From CAWULT01 sp963923455 (GTDB lineage Bacteria > Acidobacteriota > Vicinamibacteria > Vicinamibacterales > UBA2999), in the NCBI GenBank assembly GCA_963923455.1, contig CAWULT010000077.1, positions 1 through 22,172 of the forward strand: 22,172 bases of DNA, given 5' to 3'. The notes beneath the pieces are model-generated. The model was given only the letters and a program-made list of their open reading frames with translations, was not told where the DNA came from and did not search any database. The translations under genes were made by a program, and so were the position numbers. This document shows positions 16,525 to 22,172 of this stretch, in pieces (positions within the stretch are counted from its first letter, which is position 1; each line of letters begins with the position of its first letter).

Positions 16525-17289
16525 ATGACTTTGCGTTCCGTCGTCGTCCGCCCGCTGCTCGTCGCGCTCGCGCTGCTCGGCGGCGCCGTGCCGGCGCGCG
16601 CCGACAACGTCACGGTCTTCTCATCGGTCGCGATGCGCGCCGTGATCGAGGATCTGGCCCGGCGGTTCGAGCGCGAGACCGGACACCACGTCGTCGCGAC
16701 GTTCGGGCTGGCCGCCGCGCTGAAGGGCCGCATCGAGGGCGGCGAGGCGTTCGACCTCGCGGTCCTCACCCCGGCGCAGATCGACGACCTGATCGGCCGA
16801 GGCAGGGCATCGGCGGCCTCCCGGGCCGTGATCGCGCGCACGGGCCTGGGGCTGATGGTGCGCGCGGGCGCCCCGAGACTCGACGTGGGCACCCCCGACG
16901 CCTTCACGCGGACGCTGCTGGCGGCGAAGTCGGTGACCTACGTCCCCGCCGGCGCGAGCGGCGCCGCGTTCCTGGCCATCGCGAAGGACCTCGGCATCGC
17001 CAGGGCGCTCGAGTCGAAGACGAAGCCGGCCGCGTCGGGCGACGAGGTCAACGCCAACGTCACGAGCGGCGCGGCGGAGATGGCCGTGCTGCCCGTGAGC
17101 GAGATCCTGCCGGTGAAGGGCGCCGCCCTCGGCGGGGTCTTTCCCCCGGCGCTGCAGACCTACATCGTGATGGCGGGCGCGGCCTCGAACACGGCGCCAC
17201 CGGCCGCCCGCGAGTTCCTGGCGCGGCTCATGGCTCCGTCGAGCGACGGGGTCATCGCCGCCAGCGGCATGGAGCGCGTGACGCCCTGA
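16525..17289 (+). CDS. ModA-like extracellular substrate-binding protein
   Basis: The 254-aa product has a signal peptide (1-26, ending PARADN) and a type-2 periplasmic binding fold of the ModA/SBP_bac_11 kind: VTVFSSVAMRAVIEDLARRF, TFGLAAALKGRIEGGEAFDL, PAGASGAAFLAI, and the late AAEMAVLPVSEILPV. ModA proteins bind molybdate or tungstate for an ABC transporter, but the ligand-site match here is only approximate and no permease or ATPase gene is nearby. It therefore acts with distant partners or binds another small anion or organic molecule. The ATG at 16525 is chosen because GGAGG (16514-16518) is 6 nt before it; an ATG at 16507, with AAGGA upstream, would add six residues. Confidence 0.85.
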   Translation: MTLRSVVVRPLLVALALLGGAVPARADNVTVFSSVAMRAVIEDLARRFERETGHHVVATFGLAAALKGRIEGGEAFDLAVLTPAQIDDLIGRGRASAASRAVIARTGLGLMVRAGAPRLDVGTPDAFTRTLLAAKSVTYVPAGASGAAFLAIAKDLGIARALESKTKPAASGDEVNANVTSGAAEMAVLPVSEILPVKGAALGGVFPPALQTYIVMAGAASNTAPPAAREFLARLMAPSSDGVIAASGMERVTP

Positions 17290-17310
17290 GCCCGCGGTCG
17301 CGCCGCGGGC
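17290..17310. terminator. Hairpin at a convergent junction
   Basis: Arms 17290-17297 and 17303-17310 pair perfectly (8 bp) around a 5-nt loop. The hairpin starts at the base after the ModA-like stop and lies 18 nt from the stop of the facing aldo/keto reductase gene, as expected for a shared terminator. No T-run. Confidence 0.45.
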
Positions 17311-17328
17311 ACGGCCGCGGCGCGGGTC

Positions 17329-18363
<1,035 letters not shown>

Positions 18364-18385
18364 CTGCGTCATCCGCCCGCCCGGA

Positions 18386-18391
18386 ATCATA
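18386..18391 (-). promoter_or_regulatory. Possible -10 box (TATGAT) for the aldo/keto reductase
   Basis: TATGAT reads on the minus strand 22 nt before the ATG at 18363, which would give a very short leader. It differs from the consensus at one base, in an otherwise GC-rich gap. No -35 match is visible. It overlaps the plus-strand TACAAT by 2 bp. Confidence 0.4.
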
Positions 18392-18395
18392 CAAT
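18390..18395 (+). promoter_or_regulatory. Possible -10 box (TACAAT) for the EF-G-like gene
   Basis: TACAAT lies 45 nt before the ATG at 18441, in the 77-nt divergent gap. The only near -35 candidate is poor. It overlaps the opposite-strand TATGAT, so both promoters could not be occupied at once. Confidence 0.4.
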
Positions 18396-18440
18396 TGAGG
18401 ATCGGTGCGCCGGCCCGCACGGCCGCGCCCGTCGACTGGC

Positions 18441-19310
18441 ATGACGACACTCCGCCCCCTGATCTCGATCGCGCTGGCACCGCGCACCTCGACCGACGAC
18501 GAGCGCATGGCGCGCGGTCTCGAAGCCCTGCTCACGGAAGACCCGACGTTGAGCGCCCACGCCGACACCGACGCCGGCTACATCGTGCTCGGCGGCCAGG
18601 GGGAGCTGCACCTGCAGGTCGCGGTGGATCGCCTGCGCCAGGAATTCGGCGTGGAGGCGGCCGTCAGCCGGCCCGAGATCACCTACACCGAGGCCCTGTC
18701 GCGGCCTGCCGACAGCGAAATGCAGTACGAGAAGCAGCACAACGGGCGCAACCACTTCGCCCAGGTGCGGCTGCACCTCGCGCCGGGCGCCGCCGGCGCC
18801 GGATTCGTCTTCGTCAACGCGCTGCCGGCCGACGCCTTGCCGGCGCGCATCGTCGCCGTGATCGAGCAGAGCGTCCGGGAGCAGGCGGCCCGCGGGGCCG
18901 CCGCGGGCCATCCGATCGAGGACGTCACCGTGGAGCTGACCGGCGGCACGCATCGCGAACCGGACTCGTCCGAGATGGCCTTCAGCATCGCGGCCTCCGT
19001 TGCGTTCCTGGACGCCGCGCGCCGCGCCGGCCCGGTGGTGCTGCAGCCGGTGATGACCGTCGAGGTGACGGCGCCCGGCGAGTTCGAGCCGGCCGTGGTC
19101 CAGGACATCGTGGGCCGCGGCGGGCGCCTCGTGGAGACCCGGGCCACGGACGGCACCGCCGTGGTGACCGCGCACGTGCCGCTGGCCGGCCTGTCGGGCT
19201 ACGCCAACGACCTGCGCGCCATCTCGCGCGGGCGGGCCGCCCACCGCACGCGCCTGGCCGGGTTCGAGCCCCTGCGGCGTCAGGACCCGCCGACGGGCGC
19301 CGTGAACTGA
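18441..19310 (+). CDS. EF-G domain III-V protein without a GTPase domain
   Basis: The 289-aa protein aligns along its whole length with the C-terminal part of elongation factor G. Domain III is at about 5-78 (ISIALAPRTSTDDERMARGL, EDPTLSAHAD, GGQGELHLQVAVDRLRQEFG), domain IV at about 80-198 (EITYTEAL, NGRNHFAQV, GFVFVNALP, DSSEMAFSIAASVAFLDAAR), and domain V at about 200-278 (LQPVMTVEVTAPGEFEPAVV, VPLAGLSGYANDLRAISRGRA). The G domain and domain II (about 400 residues in EF-G) are absent, and no such sequence lies upstream, where a divergent gene begins. At the domain IV tip the usual YHEVDSSE reads HREPDSSE, so the EF-G tip His (E. coli H583 position) is Arg (R172). The frame is intact with no decay. 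The ATG lacks a good ribosome site; a GTG at 18405 is an alternative. It may be a ribosome-binding EF-G mimic. Confidence 0.88.
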   Translation: MTTLRPLISIALAPRTSTDDERMARGLEALLTEDPTLSAHADTDAGYIVLGGQGELHLQVAVDRLRQEFGVEAAVSRPEITYTEALSRPADSEMQYEKQHNGRNHFAQVRLHLAPGAAGAGFVFVNALPADALPARIVAVIEQSVREQAARGAAAGHPIEDVTVELTGGTHREPDSSEMAFSIAASVAFLDAARRAGPVVLQPVMTVEVTAPGEFEPAVVQDIVGRGGRLVETRATDGTAVVTAHVPLAGLSGYANDLRAISRGRAAHRTRLAGFEPLRRQDPPTGAVN

Positions 19311-19343
19311 TCGAGGGCCCCGCGCAGGTGACCGGGCCTTCGA
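19311..19343 (+). terminator. Hairpin directly after the EF-G-like gene
   Basis: Arms 19311-19320 and 19334-19343 form a 10-bp stem with one G-U pair and a 13-nt loop, starting at the base after the stop codon. It is placed like a terminator but has no T-run. If it works, the following DinB gene needs its own promoter within 19344-19404. Confidence 0.4.
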
Positions 19344-19404
19344 TACCGCATCGACGCCGCGGATCGCGTCACCGAGGTCTGGCGTAGCCACGCCGGAGGG
19401 GCCC

Positions 19405-19932
19405 ATGGATTGCACTCTCGACTCGGCCGTGCCCGTCCTCGCCCGGACGCCGGCAACGGTGGACGCCCTGCTGCGCGGCCTGCCCGACGCATGGACCACG
19501 GGCACCGAAGGCCCTGACACGTGGAGCCCGTTCGACGTCGTCGGCCACCTGATTCACGCGGACCGCACCGACTGGCTCCCGCGCGTGGAGCACCTGCTGG
19601 CCCACGGCGCGTCGGAGCCGTTTCCACCATTCGACCGCTTCGGGCAGTTCGGGGCCTCGCGGGGCAAGGCCCTCCCGGAACTGCTCGACACCTTCCACGC
19701 CGTCCGCGCCGGGTGCCTGCGACGGCTGGCCGCGCTGAAGCTCACGCCGGCGGACCTGGCGCGCCACGGCCTGCATCCGCAGCTCGGGCCGGTCACACTC
19801 GGCCAGCTGCTCGCCACCTGGGTGGCGCACGACCTGGACCACATCGTCCAGATTTCCCGCGTGATGGGACGGCAGTACACCGACGCCGTCGGTCCGTGGC
19901 GCCAGTACCTGCGCATCATCGGTCCGGCGTAG
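19405..19932 (+). CDS. DinB-family protein
   Basis: The 175-aa product has the four-helix DinB/YfiT-like layout: WSPFDVVGHLIHADRTDW with metal ligand H48, and a C-terminal TWVAHDLDHIVQISRVMG with H142 and H146, completing the three-His site. DinB-like proteins bind Ni, Zn or Fe; some are thiol transferases (bacillithiol- or mycothiol-dependent) and most are uncharacterised. It is cytoplasmic. The ATG is supported by GGAGG at 19395-19399 with a 5-nt spacer. It is followed after 64 nt by a VOC-family gene on the same strand; both families occur among stress and detoxification genes, but a shared pathway is not shown. Confidence 0.88.
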   Translation: MDCTLDSAVPVLARTPATVDALLRGLPDAWTTGTEGPDTWSPFDVVGHLIHADRTDWLPRVEHLLAHGASEPFPPFDRFGQFGASRGKALPELLDTFHAVRAGCLRRLAALKLTPADLARHGLHPQLGPVTLGQLLATWVAHDLDHIVQISRVMGRQYTDAVGPWRQYLRIIGPA

Positions 19933-19996
19933 TGCGGGGCCGCCTCGCGGCGGGCTGTGGTCTACTTGGAGCTGCACCTCGCACAAGGAGCGCGCG

Positions 19997-20461
19997 ATGC
20001 CCATCGTTCCCTATCTCTATTACCGCGACGTCGCCAAGGCGCTCGCATTCCTGCGCAAGGCATTCGGGGCCACGCCGGTCGGCGACACCGTGAAGGATGC
20101 GCGCGGACGCATCACGCACGGGTCGGTGCTGCTGGGCGACGACATGGTGATGATGGGCTGTCCGGGCCGGACGTTCAAGAACCCGAAGAAGCTCGGCCAG
20201 ACCACGCAGAACCTGTACGTGGAAGTGGCTGACGTGGACGCGCACCACGCGCGGGCGAAGCGCGCCGGCGCGGCGATCCTCGAGGCCCCGCTCGACACGC
20301 CCTACGGCCACCGCCGGTACGCCGTCGAGGATCCGGAAGGCCACCACTGGTACTTCTGGCACGGGCTGGCCGCTGGCACGCCGGCGAAGGCGACGCGGGC
20401 GACGGCGACGCGCGCGGCCTCACGCGCCCGTAAGCGACCCTCGCGCGCCCCGAAGCGTTGA
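19997..20461 (+). CDS. VOC-family (glyoxalase/bleomycin-resistance-like) protein with basic tail
   Basis: The 154-aa product has the single-chain VOC pattern of two beta-alpha-beta-beta-beta units: VPYLYYRDVAKALAFLRKAFG, HGSVLLGDDMVMMG, NLYVEVADVDAHHARAKRAG and the closing YAVEDPEGHHWYFW. It resembles the PhnB/YdcE-like group; the substrate cannot be read from sequence. After the fold ends (about residue 126) comes a 28-residue tail with ten Arg/Lys and no acidic residue (TRAASRARKRPSRAPKR). The ATG is supported by AAGGAG (19985-19990) with a 6-nt spacer. The tail could bind nucleic acid or ribosomes, or be an inert extension. Confidence 0.9.
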   Translation: MPIVPYLYYRDVAKALAFLRKAFGATPVGDTVKDARGRITHGSVLLGDDMVMMGCPGRTFKNPKKLGQTTQNLYVEVADVDAHHARAKRAGAAILEAPLDTPYGHRRYAVEDPEGHHWYFWHGLAAGTPAKATRATATRAASRARKRPSRAPKR

Positions 20462-20484
20462 ACCGGCGCCGGCGGCTCCGCGCC

Positions 20485-20565
20485 ATGCCCAACCCGTGTC
20501 TCGACACCTCCCCGGCGGCCGCCGGCACGGGCGCGAGCCAGGCCGTCGTCGACGAGATGGACTGA
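20485..20565 (+). CDS. Possible 26-codon leader ORF
   Basis: An ATG at 20485 opens 26 codons (MPNPCLDTSP... VVDEMD) ending 7 nt before the next gene's start. Its stop overlaps the GAGG ribosome site of that gene, a layout that would allow translational coupling. There is no recognised homology and no clear ribosome site, so it may be chance. Confidence 0.2.
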   Translation: MPNPCLDTSPAAAGTGASQAVVDEMD

Positions 20566-20572
20566 GGCGACG

Positions 20573-21034
20573 ATGTCCCGGGTCGACGCGGTCAGGACGA
20601 TCTACGCGGCCATGAAGGCGGGAGACGGCGCGACGCTCGACGCGTGGCTTGCGGCCGACGTCGTCTGGGAGCACGGCGCCGAGTCGCACAAGGTGCCGTG
20701 GATTCCGTTCAGGCAGGGCAAGGCGGACGTCGCCAGCGCGTTCAGCACGGCCGCGGTCGACCAGTCCTACACCTTCGAACCGAGCACCTTCTTCGAGGCC
20801 GACGACCGTGTCACGGCGTTGGTGACGTTCGAGCTGCACGTGCCCGTGCCGGGCAACGCCGGCACGGAGTCGCTCTCCTGGCAGGAGACGCACCAGTGGT
20901 TCTTCGACGCCGACGGCCGGGTCACGCGCTTCCGCCAGAAGAGCGAAGCGCTGGCCGGCGAGTCCCCGGTGACGGCCCGGGGCAAGGTGCTGCCGTTCGT
21001 CCGCGCGCCGCGCGCCGGTCTGGCGTGGCACTGA
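20573..21034 (+). CDS. SnoaL/NTF2-like protein
   Basis: The 153-aa product has the pattern of short cytoplasmic SnoaL-like proteins: DAVRTIYAAMKAGDGATLDAWLAADVVWEH, a middle FRQGKADVASAFSTAAVD helix, and the final strands ETHQWFFDADGRVTRFRQ. No signal peptide is present. Such proteins are ketosteroid-isomerase-like and mostly unassigned. The ATG is preceded by GAGG (20564-20567) with a 5-nt spacer. It is the last of the four plus-strand genes beginning with the EF-G-like gene, and it converges on the M23 peptidase-like gene. Confidence 0.85.
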   Translation: MSRVDAVRTIYAAMKAGDGATLDAWLAADVVWEHGAESHKVPWIPFRQGKADVASAFSTAAVDQSYTFEPSTFFEADDRVTALVTFELHVPVPGNAGTESLSWQETHQWFFDADGRVTRFRQKSEALAGESPVTARGKVLPFVRAPRAGLAWH

Positions 21035-21047
21035 GGAACGGCAGCCG

Positions 21048-21062
21048 CGAGGCGCCGCCTCG
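21048..21062. terminator. Short hairpin at a convergent junction
   Basis: Arms 21048-21053 and 21057-21062 pair perfectly (6 bp) around a 3-nt loop, within the 37-nt gap between the NTF2-like stop and the M23-like stop. It is weak and has no T-run. Confidence 0.25.
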
Positions 21063-21071
21063 ACGCCGGCC

Positions 21072-21746
21072 CTAGCGACTCTCCGGCTCGAACGGCAGCG
21101 CCGTGTACGTCCGCCGGGCGTCGAGCCCGCACCCGTGCCGCTCGGTGTTCCGGAACGACACGGGCACGGTGCTGCCGCACGGCAGCCGGTTGTAGCCGGG
21201 CGGCAGGTTCGGTCCGCAGGTCTGCACGTCGAAGTGCAGGTGCGGCCCATTGGAGGGTCCGCTGTTGCCGGACAGCCCTACGACCTGCCCCTGCCTGACG
21301 ACGTCACCGACGTCCACGAGGGCCCCGTCGCGCGTCAGGTGGATGTAGCGCGCCACGGTGTCGTCAGCGTGGCGCACCATCACCCAGTTCTCGTGGAAAT
21401 CGGCCCGGTCGTCGTCGGAGAAGCGTTCCTCCACCGCGACGACGACGCCCGCCCGAGCCGCGTGCACCGGCGTGTGCATCGGCAGGCCGAAGTCAATCGC
21501 ATACAACCCGACTCCACCGTTCAGCGCGGTGTAGTGCTCGAAGGTCCGGTTCACCCGGTACCCCTGGCCGACGGCGTACGGCAGCACGTACGGCGAGCTG
21601 GCGGGCTCGGAGAAGGCGGCGCACTCGACGAGGCCGGGAAGCGCCGGATCCGCAGGGACGGCGGGGCTCGGCCCCGTCGGGCCGGCGCACGACCAGGTCA
21701 GACCCATCGCGAGAACGAGACCTCCGAGACGGCACGGCACACACAT
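21072..21746 (-). CDS. M23-type peptidase-like lipoprotein
   Basis: The 224-aa product starts at 21746 after a purine-rich ribosome site (AGGAG, 7-nt spacer) and has a hydrophobic N-terminus with a possible lipidation Cys at C20 (LTWSC, a non-ideal lipobox). The domain at about 75-175 matches peptidase M23 (lysostaphin/LytM fold): LYAIDFGLPMHTPVHAARAG, ARYIHL (H136), GLSGNSGPSNGPHLHFDV with the HxH pair H169/H171. D85 is present, but the ligand His four residues before it is Leu (L81), so zinc binding may be weakened. Active members cut peptidoglycan cross-bridges; inactive ones serve as activators of amidases. It is outside the cytoplasm. It follows the adjacent metalloprotease gene by 52 nt. 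Confidence 0.85.
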   Translation of the reverse strand: MCVPCRLGGLVLAMGLTWSCAGPTGPSPAVPADPALPGLVECAAFSEPASSPYVLPYAVGQGYRVNRTFEHYTALNGGVGLYAIDFGLPMHTPVHAARAGVVVAVEERFSDDDRADFHENWVMVRHADDTVARYIHLTRDGALVDVGDVVRQGQVVGLSGNSGPSNGPHLHFDVQTCGPNLPPGYNRLPCGSTVPVSFRNTERHGCGLDARRTYTALPFEPESR

Positions 21747-21798
21747 ACCCTCACTCCTCTCCTCTGATCGCCGCACGCCAACGACACGACCGTCGTCG

Positions 21799-22172
21799 CT
21801 ACGAGTCACCGGCCCGCGCGGCGGCCGCCGCCCGAATGGCCGCGGCCTCACCGTGCTGGAACTCCCAATCCGTCCCGGGATTCCGCAGCTCCGCGATCGA
21901 CCACTCGGGGCGCATCAACCCGACCGCGGCATGCCGGGACGAGGCGAGCAGCAGGTGTCCGATCTCGTGCGCAATCGCCCGCCCGAGCAACGTCGCGCCG
22001 TCGACGCCAGCCCGTCCCGCCACCGACCACACCGCCCCGGGGAACACGGTTGCGAGTCCGGGCCCCCGCTCGTGGGGATCGCCCACGACGGCGTATCCCA
22101 TGGCGGCCATCGGCCGACCGGGAGCCGGTGGCGGCGGCGAGAGCCGGAGCAGCACGTCGCCAGCGGCGGGGG
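21799..22172 (-). CDS. HExxH zinc metalloprotease-like protein, 5' part missing
   Basis: The visible frame (123 complete codons plus the stop) is open to the window edge; its nearest GTG start is at 22155, but the true N-terminus is probably beyond. It contains AHEIGHLLLASSRH (HEIGH codons at 21969-21955), giving a zinc site HExxH with a third His eight residues on, then MRPEWSIAELRNPGTDW. This resembles a group of exported acidobacterial metalloprotease-like proteins with the pattern AHExGHLLLG..H...GLMR. A metzincin would have the third His two residues closer, so it is a different subtype. Substrate is unknown. Its close downstream gene is an M23-type protein. Confidence 0.75.
   Translation of the reverse strand, partial: PAAGDVLLRLSPPPPAPGRPMAAMGYAVVGDPHERGPGLATVFPGAVWSVAGRAGVDGATLLGRAIAHEIGHLLLASSRHAAVGLMRPEWSIAELRNPGTDWEFQHGEAAAIRAAAAARAGDS

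Noticed and set aside
15765..16907. Upstream extension of the MBL-like fusion frame, making one protein of over 1000 residues
   Set aside because: The extension overlaps the SnoaL-like gene and part of the ModA-like gene, is low-complexity, and would bury the signal peptide at residue 382.
18405..18440. GTG start adding 12 residues to the EF-G-like protein
   Set aside because: The added MRRPARPRPSTG lies before domain III and would leave almost no 5' leader after the TACAAT box; kept only as an alternative despite a nearby GAGG.

Overview
The window is very GC-rich DNA (by eye about 70 %) with dense, short-spaced genes. It looks like chromosomal DNA of an Acidobacteriota member, most plausibly Vicinamibacteria (Luteitalea/Vicinamibacter type). 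That placement is an inference from gene content: a DUF1592/DUF1588 c-type cytochrome protein paired with a Tat-exported DUF1552 protein, a DUF6152 protein, exported 'DISGxW' proteins and a short helix-turn-helix-like protein. I saw no rRNA, tRNA, CRISPR array, insertion sequence or phage gene.

Layout. (1) 3-5349, plus strand: a three-gene exported set (DUF1592-family cytochrome protein, DUF1552 protein, ankyrin-repeat protein), the last two joined by a TGATG stop/start overlap. A perfect 11-bp hairpin follows. (2) 5439-7827, minus: a lipoprotein-like gene overlapping a polytopic membrane protein that looks like a GT-C glycosyltransferase. (3) 8097-8252, plus: a 51-codon helical protein whose reading frame continues past a TGA. 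(4) 8438-10202, minus: an RluA-type pseudouridine synthase behind an exported creatininase-family protein. (5) 10330-16384, minus: a compact run of six genes (SnoaL-like exported protein, DISGxW/metallo-beta-lactamase-like fusion, DUF6152, stand-alone DISGxW-type protein, YeiH-type transporter, dimethylargininase-type hydrolase). (6) 16525-17289, plus: a lone ModA-like binding protein. (7) 17329-18363, minus: an aldo/keto reductase, divergent from (8) 18441-21034, plus: an EF-G fragment protein made only of domains III-V, then DinB, VOC/glyoxalase and NTF2-like small proteins. (9) 21072-22172, minus: an M23-type peptidase-like lipoprotein downstream of an HExxH metalloprotease gene that runs off the window edge.

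The most interesting points are the GTPase-less EF-G protein, whose domain IV tip histidine is replaced. Next is the 16384-10330 gene run, in which a metallo-beta-lactamase fold has lost almost all its metal ligands and is fused to a domain that also occurs alone two genes downstream. Third is the small helical gene apparently interrupted by one TGA. The other genes are ordinary accessory and housekeeping genes. Functions of the exported proteins are unknown; the operon assignments rest on spacing and overlaps only.
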